From Pristionchus mayeri (Eukaryota > Nematoda > Chromadorea > Rhabditida > Neodiplogasteridae): 64,000 nucleotides of DNA. Location: positions 34,395,541-34,459,540 of the forward strand of contig BTRK01000004.1 in the NCBI GenBank assembly GCA_036245805.1, given 5' to 3'. Each line of letters opens with the position of its first letter. Position 1 is the first letter of the stretch. Positions 1 through 11,335 of this stretch are shown piece by piece. Both the position numbers and the translations under genes were made by a program. The notes below the pieces were generated by a model. The model was not told the DNA's origin. It ran no database searches and saw only the letters and a program-made list of their open reading frames with translations.

Positions 1-328
1 GTGAACGTCAGCGTTCTACATGTCCCGTCATTGCCAATCACAATGCTTTCCATCGGTTGAGCTGCAGTACGGTCCATCGTGACTCGAATCAAATGCTGAT
101 CACAAGTATTGTAATCTGCAATAGTTGGGTTTACTCTAAAATGAACGCAGAGGAATGCATTTCCGAGAAAGATACAACGTCGAGGAGACTAGGTAATTGC
201 AGAAGAAAATAACAATAATTTGACTCACTTCCTGCAGGAATGCCGGGAGTGCCGGGAGAAACTCGCATGCACGAATCAGCAGCAATGAAGAGGAGGGAAA
301 GAATTGCGATGTAAGCTATGGATGGCAT
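1..328 (-). CDS. C6-like secreted protein, paralog 1 (3' end outside window)
   Basis: First member of the minus-strand array. Exon 1 (328-229) encodes a hydrophobic signal peptide beginning MPSIAYIAILSLLFIAADSC, then a Pro/Gly-rich linker ending GIPAG. The donor is GTGAGT. Exon 2 starts at 115 after a TTGCAG acceptor and encodes the domain start with a C-x2-C pair (NTCDQHLI) and the stretch ESIVIGNDGTCRTLTF; it runs off the left edge, so exon 3 is missing. Exon phases match paralog 2, to which it is closest. The spacing of cysteines in the family fits the nematode C6 domain (Pfam C6), a domain of unknown function in secreted proteins; that assignment is by pattern only. The start was chosen because it begins a signal peptide and lies at the same position relative to the upstream module as in the paralogs. 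Confidence 0.72.
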
Positions 329-359
329 GGACCAACTGAGAAATGACAGATGCGCAGAC

Positions 360-561
360 CATATTAAGAAAGGATGGTCTATCCTAGAGCGAGCAGGTAA
401 TTGGAAAACGGAACGAGTCTAATGCCCGAGTCTAACGAGCTTTGTCTCAAGTCCGAACGAGTCTAGAGCCGTTGTTTTGAACAATCACTTTTGGGGGCTC
501 TACTTTCACGTGCGAGGAGATCGCATGCACTAGTAGGAAAGCGAACGGAGGTGATTTATTA
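360..561 (-). promoter_or_regulatory. Upstream module of C6 paralog 1
   Basis: This diverged copy of the block upstream of most C6-like genes has an AT-rich TTCTTAATATG box about 40-60 nt upstream of the ATG. A distal motif reads GCGAACGGAGGTGATTTATT on the + strand (541-560). Confidence 0.45.
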
Positions 562-1289
562 GCAACGTAATGAGCGCGTGCAGGGATGGAGAGGGCTTGC
601 ATGCAATTACGATCTGCATTATTTGCTCACTATTGATGCTCGGTGAAAAAAGCAATTTAGTACATAATGTAGTCTTACGGATCCCCTCCAAAATATCACC
701 TGATAATTATATTTTCTAGTCCATGCCATTTGCACCCGTCTCAAGACCTATTTAATAGATAGATTTTATACATGTCAAGGCATGTGGGGGTGTAAGGTAA
801 GGGAAGGACTCTGGCGCCTTCTGCCATCGACGAGGGGGTGGGAAGGGGTTGGATCTTTGGAGTCATTCATCTTCTTTTGAATCGTTCGTTGTCACTTGAC
901 ACATCTCTCTTGCGCATGTGGAAAGTTTCGCATGAAGTCGGACCGCCTCTCCTCTTTAGGCGCTTGCATTCTTCCCTTAGACTAGTCGCTACCGAGATCG
1001 TATTCTTCGTGAATCTTGCATCCCGGATGGCCAGTCCTCCTTAGAAGTTATAAAGAGGACATCTTCGATACCTTCATGTCCATCTTGAAACGACTCCTGC
1101 CATATTCGAGATCCGTGGCTGATACCTCCGAAGTCTTGCCAGGGACTGGGGAGGGATTCTTGAGTCTTGATGTCAGTAGATGGAAGAAAAGGGAGGGAAA
1201 AGTCGCTTCCCAATCGGAGAAAAATGGGGAGGGACCGCTCACGGCGACTGACAGAGACAAGAATATTAAGCATTGGCGAACGGGTTGAT
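562..1289. other. Intergenic, no gene recognised
   Basis: No family exon is seen here. Overlapping ORFs on both strands at 989-1288 lack homology to the paralogs and are probably chance readings of decayed DNA. Confidence 0.5.
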
Positions 1290-1425
1290 CATTGCAAAAA
1301 ACTGAACAGGTATCTCCCTTCATCATAAACGGCTTGGCGCCATGAGCGGGGCTTGAACTGGATACGAAGGAAGGGTTTGCGCTCCCTTTGGTCAATGATG
1401 AGTGAACGGCGGTAATTTATTGTGG
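1290..1425 (-). promoter_or_regulatory. Orphan C6-type upstream module
   Basis: This stretch resembles 2800-2911 upstream of paralog 2, including 'TGGTCAATG' and the distal motif GAACGGCGGTAATTTATT (1404-1421). No recognisable C6 first exon follows on the minus strand. I infer it is the remnant of a lost gene copy between paralogs 1 and 2. Confidence 0.45.
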
Positions 1426-1901
1426 TGAACGTCAGAAATACGTGACTTTGAAGCCATGACCTGTGTGCCGTTTTCTATTCTCAGGGCAAACAATTTCGAC
1501 TCTCGGCCATACATAAAAGGCAGTGTCATTTGCCTCGTAAATGTTCTCCGAAACATAATCACAATCGAGGGATTAAGTTTAATTGGAGGAAAAACTCCTT
1601 TCAGCTACAAGTGTCAAGTTGTGGCAGGTTAGCGACTTCCTATCCCATTGTAATACAATTTCCTGTTGCACTATTCAGATTGTGATTTGTCCAATTCCCG
1701 ATTATAAACTTGAGCAAAGTGGATAACCGTTTATCAGTAAACAAAACATAAACAAAACTCGTACAGTTGGTCAAATTATCCTAAATTTGGAAAATCCGAC
1801 TCGAAATTATTGCAGTTGGAAAATCAACCCACAAAGTGAAAAACACAAATTGTAGATTACATGCGAAATTTCTTAGAGGCGACGTTGTCCTAATTGATTG
1901 A

Positions 1902-2707
1902 TTAGCCACCTACTGGAATGTCATCCGACGCACATTCGACACTTGTAACGGGCCTTCCCAACGATTTCCATGCTGTTCCGGCCTGGTCACATCTTACGGT
2001 TAAGATGGCCACATTCACATCCTGTGGATCATCGACCACTCCAGCCCCTCCGTTTATCTGAAGAAAGAAGTACTTGAGTTAGTTCTTGGATTATTCATGA
2101 TCGCATCATTTATCATTTCTGGAGAGGAGCTGTCCACTCCATCTTTACGCTGAGTTAACTCCCTTTGGAAACATTCAAAACTTGGTTGGCCTCTGTTTCA
2201 TGCATTATCTTCTTTCGACCGCCTCATCAATAAAGTATCGCCTAAATTGTTCCGCTACTCACCTCAATGTTCGAGTTAAGTCCTCGGCAAGTGAACGTCA
2301 GGGTTCTGCAGGTGCCATCACTGCCAATCACTACACTTTCCATCGGATGAGAGCCCATTCCCAGCATCGTTACACTGATTAGGTTTTGTGCGCACGTATT
2401 GCAGTCTGGAATTGATGAAGGCTCGAAAGAGAAACAAGGGGCACTATTTCGTCTGAGAACTATGCCGTACTCATCCGACCAAGTGCCCCATGCGGCATTT
2501 GGACATGGTTCTCATCTGATCTAGTGCCGGGACAAGGTCTAAATGTGTTATAACAACGCATCAATTGCTACTGAATCGAAAACAAATCAATCAATAATCA
2601 GACTCACTTCCTGCGGGCATTCCTGGGCCTCCGGGGGAAATTTTCATGCAAGCATCGGCAACGGCGATGATGGTGGCGATCAGCAAGCAACGAATCCTGC
2701 ACAACAT
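1902..2707 (-). CDS. C6-like secreted protein, paralog 2
   Basis: Three exons, 2707-2608, 2405-2263 and 2057-1902, join in phase to give 132 residues. Exon 1 holds a signal peptide (MLCRIRCLLIATIIAVADAC) and a short Gly/Pro linker (GGPGMPAG). Exon 2 carries the C-x2-C pair (CNTCAQNLI), the core GSDGTCRTLTFTCRGLNSN, and ends after Glu. Exon 3 begins INGGAGVVDD and carries VRCDQAGTAWKSL followed by VTSVEC. This C..C, C..C, C..W..C layout resembles the Pfam C6 domain of nematode secreted proteins, whose function is unknown. All introns are GT..AG. The gene is intact and lies about 1.6 kb downstream, in transcription terms, of paralog 3. Confidence 0.82.
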
Positions 2708-2734
2708 CTTGGATGAACTGAGGAAACGCGACAT

Positions 2735-2911
2735 GTAGAGGCCTTATCAACCAGAGGTGGGAGGATATCAATAGCAAAAAACAATCAGGATTAGATCCCG
2801 TCATCGTAAACCACCACTGAGGGGACTCGATGGTTCGATGAGAAACTGGATAAGAAGCGATCGGTTGAACGCCCTTTTGGTCAATGGTGGGCGAACGGCG
2901 CTGGTTTATTA
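2735..2911 (-). promoter_or_regulatory. Upstream module of C6 paralog 2
   Basis: The distal motif GAACGGCGCTGGTTTATTA (+ strand, about 2892-2910) lies about 190 nt upstream of the ATG, the same spacing as in paralogs 3 to 7. The proximal AT-rich box is weaker here than in paralogs 4, 5 and 7. Confidence 0.5.
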
Positions 2912-3800
2912 GAAGAAGGAGTCAATTTCCCGAATTACCTGCTCTTTCCTCTCATCGGTTAAAAGAAGCGAGAGAGCACGCATTAACGAGAGAGCGCAGG
3001 TTTTACGTGTCATTTGACGAAATCCGTGAGAGTGTACTACTTTGCGCCGCGTTTTTGCTCAGATTGGGCCAATTGTTGCAGTAGTCCGTGGTCATTGATC
3101 AGCCTCCTTTCATGAAGTATTGATTTTAAAATAGTTTCTAACCTTCAACAATAATTATCATAAAAAGCAAAAACGTGTTTCTAGGTAAAGTTCAATCCTC
3201 ACTATTTTGTTGCTGTTTTATATTTCCGTGGCAAGCGCCATTACTAGTCCAAATTCTCCATGTTCATCAAGCATCGCTTCTCTAGTATTTTCACAGTTAT
3301 CATATATAACACAGCTAGCAGTTTGTACAATAATTCACGGTGAAAGATATCAGATTATGATCTAGTTGGATCGGATTGGTCCTGCCATTCGATTTCAGCC
3401 TGGAGTAGCTACATTACTTCTTACTCGACTTCGTTACTTTTGTGCAATGAGCAATGGTACAGTAGGGAAGAGATGAGTGGGTGTGGAGATTGGAGATGAA
3501 GGATACGGCCACACCTCTTCTCTTAGCTGACTTCTCCGCGAACCGGTGTCGTTCCCATTCTCGCTCTTTCTCGACTCCCTATCCCTCTTTTTCTTTTCCC
3601 CCGTCACCTCTATTTCTAAGGAACGAGAGCCTAATCACAGAATTAGAATCACAAATACTTCTAGCAATGATTATTCCTTTAGGGGCTAATTGTTTCCTGT
3701 GAGAGCCTGTATAATAGCATCACCAATGTTTGCGCAATCAAAGGGAGGGATCACCATTTATCGAGAATTAATGGGCGTCGTAGCAAAGTGACGACCCAAG
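2912..3800. other. Intergenic; contains a copy of a local duplication
   Basis: No gene was recognised. The stretch around 3470-3590 resembles segments at 5040-5150 and 11040-11130 (shared GAGATGAGTGGGTG and CTCTTCTC/CTCATCG blocks), showing that intergenic DNA was duplicated together with the gene copies. Confidence 0.5.
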
Positions 3801-3827
3801 TAAAAATCATCACCTTAGGGGGATGGC

Positions 3828-4504
3828 TCATTGATAGGAGCACTCAACTTGATCTATGGTATAGCCCAGGGCCGTCCATTTGCCATCTGGGCCGCATGGA
3901 ACTGTGAAGATCGTGAGTGCATCGCCATTATTGCCAACAACGCCTCTCCCGCCGTTCACCTAAACGTCGGCATCTTTTTTACCCAAAACATTCAAGGATT
4001 GTGAAGGTAATTATGACTACAGTAGGCAATTGTATTCTTTCTATTATTTCCTTTTTTTGGTTTCGCTCGAGAAAAAAACACAAAAAGTCCCCGGAGTTTT
4101 CTCACGTGATATCGAACAACTTTGTAGCAGTACTAAGGAATGTACACTAAATGCTCACCTCAATATGCGAATTAGGTCCTATGCATACGAAATATACAGA
4201 TTTGCACAGGTCATTGTCGTCCTCATCAATGAAAATAAAATCCATATCTTTCGCATACGGTCCAAACTTTGTGATCCATAGTTCACTTTGTGCGCACGAC
4301 CTACAGCCTGTAGCAAGTGGTTAAGCAGTCGAATAAAAAAGGGGACAAATGAGAAGGAAATCAGAATACGGCTAGGGTATGGATTGGGTATGACTTACTG
4401 AGTGGTGGGTCGACTCCGCCGGGTCTGGTTGGCACGCACGAATTAGATGTAGATATTAGGATAGTGAACAGAGCTATAGAGAGTAGGATAGTCCAGGATG
4501 CCAT
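3828..4504 (-). CDS. C6-like secreted protein, paralog 3
   Basis: Three exons, 4504-4399, 4307-4159 and 3959-3828, join in phase to give 128 residues. Exon 1 encodes a signal peptide (MASWTILLSIALFTILISTS) and the family's CVPTRPGG segment. Exon 2 begins with the split Ser codon then CRSCAQSE, and carries DNDLCKSVYFVCIGPNSHIE. Exon 3 begins VNGGRGVVGNNGD, has VPCGPDGKWTALGY and ends DQVECSYQ. The conserved Cys and Trp positions match the other paralogs and fit the C6 pattern (function unknown). Donors GTAAGT and GTGAGC and acceptors TACAG and TTTAG are all canonical. The gene is intact. Confidence 0.8.
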
Positions 4505-4530
4505 GGGTCGAGTGGGCCAATCAATGAGAT

Positions 4531-4692
4531 GCGCTTATTAAGGTGGGCGGATACCCCACGCATTTGCAAAAAAAACAGAAAAATTACCGCCCGAATCGTA
4601 AACAATCGCTTTCTCTCATCCATTGCCAGCACTATACGAGTGAACTCGTTAAGAATATAGCTGCCTAGCGCAGTTAACGAGGGTGATTTATG
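4531..4692 (-). promoter_or_regulatory. Upstream module of C6 paralog 3
   Basis: The TATA-like stretch GCGCTTATTAAGG (+ strand, 4531-4543) lies about 30-40 nt upstream of the ATG. The distal motif AACGAGGGTGATTTATGG (about 4676-4693) lies about 170-190 nt upstream. Confidence 0.6.
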
Positions 4693-5240
4693 GTCCTGAT
4701 CGATCGAGGAAAACGGACATAGTTTTGGAGAAACCCTTCTTGTCCCAACATTATCTGTTTCGAGAGAGACTTATCCTAGTCTCTCTCGAAACAAAGGACT
4801 AAATGTGGAACGAAATTGCAACATCAATAACAGAAAGTTAGCTGTCACGCGAACCACTGCTTTTCTCAAACGAGCGCCCTCACGGATCCCTGTTCCGATC
4901 GTTATCTGTTCTCTCTTGATCACATCACGAACGAGCACTTGAGAACACTTTAAACGTTCATTCAACTTTCAAATTTCTCTATTGATTTGCGCCTTAATCG
5001 TACTTCACGCAGTTCCATGTTGTTCAATTTATCAATGTGCAAGGGGTGAGTGGGCGAGATAAGAGTTAGCGGATCGATTAGGGTGCAAATCTCATCGTTC
5101 GCGGCCGCCTACGTGAAACGTTGCTGTTCTCATTCTCGCTCATTCCCATTCCTCTTTTTTTCTCGCCTCTTCATTTCGTTGTCTGCTACCTCTCAATCTA
5201 TTACCACTGGGCGAGGATGCTATGAACTGAATTGAAGTAT
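4690..5240. repeat. Segmental duplication, copy A (partner near 10.68-11.19 kb)
   Basis: Long interrupted similarity to 10680-11190 is visible. Shared landmarks in the same order include TTTCGAGA..CTCTCTCGA, GCGAAATTG.AGCATCAAT, TCTTGATCAC, CATCACGAACGAG and CAACTTT. The block continues from the upstream module of paralog 3, so a promoter plus its distal sequence was copied as a unit. No gene is recognised inside it. Confidence 0.65.
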
Positions 5241-5730
5241 ATGCTATTTAAATTTACAGTATTCCAATACACGGCGATACGCACCCATAGTAAGCAAATG
5301 CACTGCGTTAATCTGCGTTCTTCATACCATTATTGATCCTACATAGAAATGTGTCGATAGATGCTAGCGCTCCAGGTTGGGTAGGTACGGAACGAGAGTC
5401 CGAATGCAGATGGAAGGTGATACGAGTGTTCCTACTGCGTGAAACTATTCGAGAGTTATTCGAGAGTAGAGCAATTGTGTCCTGGAAAAATGGGCTCGAT
5501 TTCTATAGTCCCCCCACTCTAGCAAACGCCAAAGTAGCACACACTTGCATAACCTTGTACGATAAACGTACACAAACATTTATTAATTAACAACTCGGGT
5601 ATCGCAATCAAATGCAATAACTGGAATATGAACACATTTCTGAACTTTAGTGAACCAGAGCACCCGCACGATTACATTTACTGCTAAGAATTCCTAAGAA
5701 AGAAGGTATAATGACACTGTAAAATTGTAT
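5241..5730. other. Intergenic, downstream of C6 paralog 4
   Basis: No exon of a known family is seen. A + strand open frame at 5333-5590 has no recognisable domain or splice context. Confidence 0.4.
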
Positions 5731-8642
5731 TTAATCGAGATCGTTGCATTGTGGGTCAAGTGGGTCGCAACAAAATCGGTCGTTTTTGCGGTCACAGCAA
5801 GTGTCGGATTTCGGATTAATTGCTAAACAGCACTCTGGTTCAGTTGGACCGCAACACTCACTAGGATCTATAAAATCACGGGGATCGCAACCAGCCGCGC
5901 ACTCGACTTGATCCACGGCAATGCCATCGATCGTCCATCTCCCGTCATCGGCACACGGGATTTCCCAGAAGACCTGATATCTGTCGGGATCCGCAGCCAC
6001 AACTCCGCGTCCGTTGTTTACCTGAAAGTAGTGACTTTTATAAAAATGCGAACCACTAATTGACGACTTTCTTCTTCTGAATCTCTCCTGAGTTCTTATG
6101 CTGAATCTCTCCAGTTACAAGCATATTGTGCGTAATGATTCCGCTAGGCAACTTCTAGATTACAAAGATATAGAGACAGGAAAATGTTTGCATAGCATCG
6201 AGATTGCATAATTTGCATAATCCATATGTAAAATGAAAAAAAATCTTACCTCGATGGTCGCATTGAGTCCTCTGCATTGGTACAATAAAGATATGCAGAG
6301 ATCTTCGTTGTCATCGTTCCAAATCCACACTGCCTCCATCGGCGTCGCTCCGTTCCCTTTCGTTGTTTCTAAGATCTCATGTCTGGCACAAGATCGGCAG
6401 CCTGGAAAACCGACTTGATTGCTAGCAAACAAGCATATGAGAGGAATCGCGAGAGAATCGACCATTTGAGGGGGTGGGCGGCGGTAGGAAAAAAAGGTGT
6501 TATATCTGGCAACAAATTCAAATATATGTATGTCAAATGATGCTCTTTCAAACTGCGTCGTCAGAATTTTGATATCGGTCGTCATCTTCGAGATTCAGAA
6601 GGCCAAACTTGGTACTATCACTTTTCGACATTCAAATCGGGGCCACTTAAATGATCATAACTTCGTTTAAAATGAAGATATAAGGTCGTTCTTTTTTTTA
6701 GAAAGAAAGCTACCACCATACTCTACAATTTTATCTTGACGACATCATTCCTAGTCTTCATCATTGTACAGGGCGGTCGGGCGGACCAAAAATGACGTAT
6801 CTTTGGAAATCAGAAAAACGTTTTGGGTTATCATGTTTAAGTTTAAGTTCATACATGGAACTAACTTCACGCCAAAAATTAGGGCAACCTGGGTATAGAC
6901 AAAAAAAAGGTCTCCCCAAAATGCGGCGACCCCAAAATGAGTTCTGGAAAAGAGTACTTCCGTATCTTCAATTGGCCTGATTTGGGCTCAAAATCATTCA
7001 AAAACATCCAAAACAACATTCTAAGTATCTACCCCCCATGTTGTAGCTCTTCCATTGGTCATAAATGGCCACATGTCCGAAAATTTGAAATTCTATATTT
7101 TGACCAATTTCAACATGCGGGATGGGCCCAAATGCACTAAATGGGTTTCAAATAATGTAAATACATCCTTCGAAACAGCTCAAAGAAAAAGGGCTACTGA
7201 AAAGAGGAAATGTCACCTGAAGAATCCAAGGAAACACGCAAAACTGTGACTCCGGAAAAAATAGGCATAGAGACTCTGCTTTTGGTTAGAAATGTAGAGC
7301 ACGATGAGCTAAACATTTCATCTGTTGAAAGTGAGTCTCTACCTTTACGTTGACGCGAGCTACAGAGCCTGGAAGTTGGCCAGAAGTAGGCTAGAATCCC
7401 CCGAGAGCGCGTGCTCTAACCGTCTGGCGCTATCGCCCTCTGGCCTCCCTCTCCCTCCCCTCTACTTAGCGCTCCCCTCGGCCCGTTTCCCGTCGTTTTT
7501 GGCCAACTTCCAGGCTCTGTAGCTCGCGTCAACGTAAAGGTAGAGACTCACTTTCAACAGATGAAATGTTTAGCTCATCGTGCTCTACATTTCTTACCAA
7601 AAGCAGAGTCTCTATGTCTATTTTTTCCGGAGTCACAGTTTTGCGTGTTTCCTTGGATTCTTCAGGTGACATTTCCTCTTTTCAGTAGCCCTTTTTCTTT
7701 GAGCTGTTTCGAAGGATGTATTTACATTATTTGAAACCCATTTAGTGCATTTGGGCCCATCCCGCATGTTGAAATTGGTCAAAATATAGAATTTCAAATT
7801 TTCGCTCATGTGGCCATTTATGACCAATGGAAGAGCTACAACATGGGGGTAGATACTTAGAATGTTGTTTTGGATGTTTTTGAATGATTTTGAACCCAAA
7901 TCAGGCCAATTGAAGATACGGAAGTACTCTTTTCCAGAACTCATTTTGGGGTCGCCGCACAAAAGTGAGACCTTTTTTTTGTCAGATTGCCCTAATTTTT
8001 GGCGTGAAGTTAGTTCCATGTATGAACTTAAACTTAAACATGATAACCCAAAACGTTTTTCCGATTTCCAAAGATACGTCATTTTTGGTCCGCCCGACCG
8101 CCCTGCACCATGATGAAGACTAGGAATGATTTCGTCTAGATAAGGTTGTAGAGTATGGTGGTAGCTTTCTTTCTAAAAATAGAACGACCTTCTATCTTCA
8201 TTTTAAACGAAGTTATGATCATTTAAGTGGCCCCGATTTGAATGTCGAAAAGTGATAGTACCAAGTTTGGCCTTCTGAATCTCGAAGATGACGACCGATA
8301 TCAAAATTCTGACGACGCAGTTTAAAAGAGAATCATTCGAAATACTTATAACCAAAATTATAGCGGGATTGAACAAACTTGAATCCTACCGCCGCGGCGT
8401 GGTCGATTCTCTCGCGATTCGCCTGATATATAACCCATTCTCACAGCTCAAAGAACATTCTTGTGCAGTATGGTCAATCCGAACTACCACACGCCTATAA
8501 CTACTGACGAGTCTGTTGTGGGAATGCATTTAGTCCATCTAACGAGTTTCTCACGTTGTGTATCCTTTCCGAATGGCACCGTTGGAATGCACACGTCAGC
8601 AGTGACCACGAGGGTAGAGACCAGAACAAGTCGATAGAGCAT
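5731..8642 (-). CDS. C6-like secreted protein with cysteine-doublet tail, paralog 4
   Basis: Three exons, 8642-8555, 6401-6250 and 6021-5731, join in phase to give 176 residues. Exon 1 encodes a signal peptide (MLYRLVLVSTLVVTADVC). Exon 2 carries CRSCARHE and LCISLLYQCRGLNATIE. Exon 3 begins VNNGRGVVAADPD, has IPCADDGRW and DQVECAAGC, then adds a tail of about 45 residues rich in Cys doublets (ECCGP, ECCLA, TCCDR, FCCDPLDP). The core matches the C6-like paralogs; the tail is shared only with paralog 5. Intron 1 is about 2.15 kb because it contains a long palindromic element (about 6432-8433). Exons and splice sites are intact, so the insertion may be tolerated, but this was judged by eye only. 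Confidence 0.8.
6432..8433. mobile_element. Long foldback (palindromic) element, family F1 copy 1
   Basis: Two near-identical inverted arms of about 0.95 kb (about 6432-7381 and 7498-8433) flank a spacer of about 115 nt (7382-7497). The ends read GAATCGCGAGAGAATCGACC on one side and its complement on the other. Both arms carry the same ORF fragments in mirror image, with no recognisable transposase. It sits wholly in intron 1 of C6 paralog 4. A shorter relative lies at 41.3-42.3 kb. I interpret it as a non-autonomous DNA element with TA-type insertion, inferred from that second copy. Confidence 0.85.
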
Positions 8643-8674
8643 GGATCGAGTGGAATTGACCAAGCAGTGGGATT

Positions 8675-8845
8675 CGCTTATTAAATAGGGGCGGCCAATC
8701 CAAGGAGAGGTAGATCATAGCAAAAAGCGGTGAGCCTAAAGCGTGGATCGCAAACAATCGCTTTCTCGCCCCTTCTCTATCGAGAACGGCAGAACTCGAT
8801 AAGATCAAAGCTGTCGAGCGCAGCGAACGAGGGTGATTTATGATG
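8675..8845 (-). promoter_or_regulatory. Upstream module of C6 paralog 4
   Basis: The TATA-like box reads CGCTTATTAAATAGGGG on the + strand (8675-8691), that is CCCCTATTTAATAAGCG on the coding strand, about 35-48 nt upstream of the ATG. The distal motif GAACGAGGGTGATTTATGAT (about 8825-8844) lies about 185-200 nt upstream. Confidence 0.7.
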
Positions 8846-8859
8846 CGGAAAGTGCGAGC

Positions 8860-10440
8860 TAGAACCGTCACAGTTCGGGTCATTCGTATTCGGCAATGCT
8901 TATGTGAAGCTCGTAATTAAGTGACAATTGCTTGTTCCTTGAACCATATAATCAAATTGTCCTTCACACCCGTGGATGCCAGCGCAAAATTATGTTTGGT
9001 CATCACAAACTCTCAAAGAACAACCCTGAGATCATTGCGCAATTTCTGTCTTTACTGTTCTCATTGGAATTCTCTGTAGTTTCACTGATCACCACAAACG
9101 TTTGCACTTATCGGGCATGTCTCCACCCTCAATAAGTTTGAAAAGCAGAAAATATCCGTACACTTTGATTGCGTCGTCACTACACAATCATTGTATTTTT
9201 TTTTTCAATACGCTCATGGCATGAACATAATCTGATGAATTTGGTAGATAGTTCCCTAATTTCTGATTGATGCCTTTCCTGGGCAAAAAGTTCTGGGTTA
9301 CAAAAAGGGACGCGAACTCACAGCGAGCTTTATGGTCTGTATTGCAGGAATGAGAGGGGAGTTACTGAATACTCTTCGCGGGGGGCGGATAAAAGCCCAA
9401 CGGACAGAAGCCCAACAGATCGCCGTTAGCTGGAGTTTTGATTTAGTTACTTGGAACTTGTTGCATTGTCATTAGTATACCCTCTACTACATCACCCGGA
9501 TTAGATCTCCTAACTAGGCGATCTTGAGTTTCACTCTTCATCAATGTATTCATTGTTGAAAATTGAAAATTTTAGTGGAAAATCATGGTTAGAGAAACAG
9601 CAAATGGCATAGCCACAGTAGCCTAGTAACTGCTCTAACCGAGTAACATGGCTATCGTTTTGTTATGGTATTTGATGTTTATAAACAATGATTTTCTTTT
9701 GGCATTTCTTTCTCAAACCGCTCAAGTTTTACGCACAATTCTGGCGGTTTTTGAGGGACATTGCGCTGATTCTTTCCCGGGGAAACTCTTTTCTTTTCGG
9801 GAGATATTTCGGGGGATAAATCAAAGATTTGTTGGGACACTTACTCCCTTAAACGGCAGAGTCGGAAATCGGATGCTCGCGAGAGTAGCGCGTGCCCTTA
9901 GACCTCGTCAACTTAAAACGCATTCTCTGTAAGAACGCCAGATCTTGGTGGGGAAGTGTCACAATCTTTCAAAATCTTCGATAGACGCTCAAACTTTAGT
10001 GGGTAGATTCAATAGGGGTCCAATAAACATTTCCCAGAATCTTGATCTACAATTATCGATTTTTTATGACCTAATGTTATATATCATTCGAAAGAGCATC
10101 GAAAAAAGTTCTCAGAATCCATGCTTTCATGCCGATTGATCAATACATACTCTTGGAACATTTTTCTTGGAACGAAAAGTTCTTTACCGATTGGATGCAT
10201 TCATTTTTGCTGCCTTTGAATATTATTTTTAAACTGTGTGATTGATTTGAATCTACTAATTAATGACATATAGACATGATAAATGTTTAAAAACATGCGT
10301 AATGAGTCGGCAAAAATGTATGTATCCGGGCAGTATCGAACTCGCTGCTCAACAGTGTCTTAGTATTTTGAGGAAAACTGTGTTTTCGGTACCTCGAACC
10401 TTCTCGGGAATAGTCTCAATGATTGCTTAATGAATTTTAC
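8860..10440. other. Intergenic, no gene recognised
   Basis: About 1.6 kb of mostly AT-rich sequence without family exons. At 9900-9940 a short stretch (AAAACGCATTCTCTGTAAGA) matches the termini of the 55-57 kb palindrome, so a fragment or end of that element family may lie here. Confidence 0.4.
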
Positions 10441-10443
10441 GAA

Positions 10444-10680
10444 TTAAACGAAGTTTCCAGGAGGAGCAATTGGTTGGAACAGTCTCTCCCAATTGATCAA
10501 AGTGATACACAGCTGTTTTCCGAATCCCATATATTGACCAAGATATGGGATTCGCTTATTAAATAGGGACGGGCAATCCAAGGAGAGGTAGATATTTGGC
10601 AGCCCAAAACTCGGAGCCCAAAACTCGGTAAACAATATCATTCTCGCTCTTCTCTCACGAGAACGGCCGAACTCGCTACT
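10444..10680 (-). pseudogene. Relic C6-type promoter and first exon
   Basis: The box TTCGCTTATTAAATAGGGAC (+ strand, about 10551-10570) is nearly identical to those of paralogs 4 and 7, and the flanking GGGCAATCCAAGGAGAGGTA also matches. An ATG at 10530 is at the expected spacing, but the reading (MGFGKQLCITLI...) has lost the signal-peptide pattern. No exons 2 or 3 follow before paralog 4. I read it as a dead copy created with the segmental duplication at 10.68-11.19 kb. Confidence 0.55.
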
Positions 10681-11190
10681 AGATATTGAGAAGAGGGGCA
10701 AAGTTTCGGAGAAACCCGTGTTGCTAGTCCCACCATGTTATGTTTCGAGACATACTAATCTTGGTCTCTCTCGATACAAAGTTTTGGAAAGGGGGGGGGG
10801 GCGAAATTGTAGCATCAATCACAGTTAGATGTCAAGCGAAAATATGTTATTCTCCATCAAGCGCTCACTCGAATCCATGTTCTGATCTTTACGTGTTTAC
10901 TCTTGATCACCAACCATCACGAACGAGAACTTGAGTACAGAACACTTCAAATGTTCATTCAACTTTGTAAATTCTCTGGGAATTTGTGCCGTAATAGTAC
11001 ACTTGACACAGAACACTTTTACATTGTTGAACTATCAGAGTGGGAGATGAGTGGGTGGGGTGAGAGTAAGAGGATCGATAAGAGCACAGCTCTCATCGCG
11101 AGCTGCTGCCTACGCGAACTGGTGTCCACACTTAATCTCCTCTCGTAGAGGCGCGAATATGCGCGCAGATTGGAAAGGAAATTACACCCC
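10680..11190. repeat. Segmental duplication, copy B (partner at 4.69-5.24 kb)
   Basis: Shares ordered blocks with 4690-5240, including the CATCACGAACGAGAACTTGAG-type stretch and the following TTCATTCAACTTT. It contains a homopolymer run of G around 10791-10802. Confidence 0.65.
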
Positions 11191-11335
11191 CTCTCCTCAG
11201 ATTCACGTATCTTACAAACAAGCACAAGCAACTATTATCGTTTTCATATGAAAAACTGATATAACACAATCAAACATGATATTTTATCAGTGTTTTTCCA
11301 TATTTCATCATATAAGTGCTACAATTGCATATAGC

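Noticed and set aside
1016..1395. Overlapping 90 to 115 codon ORFs on both strands
   Set aside because: No family similarity, no splice or signal-peptide pattern, and both strands are open by chance in a GC-richer patch.
6160..6585. 141-codon minus-strand ORF over C6 paralog 4
   Set aside because: Only the middle part is the real exon 2; the rest is intron and palindrome end.
7633..8082. 149-codon minus-strand ORF, with mirror pieces at 6792-7249 on the plus strand
   Set aside because: It lies in the arms of a palindrome, appears in mirror form in both arms with frame breaks, and has no domain or initiation context. It is a by-product of the foldback element.
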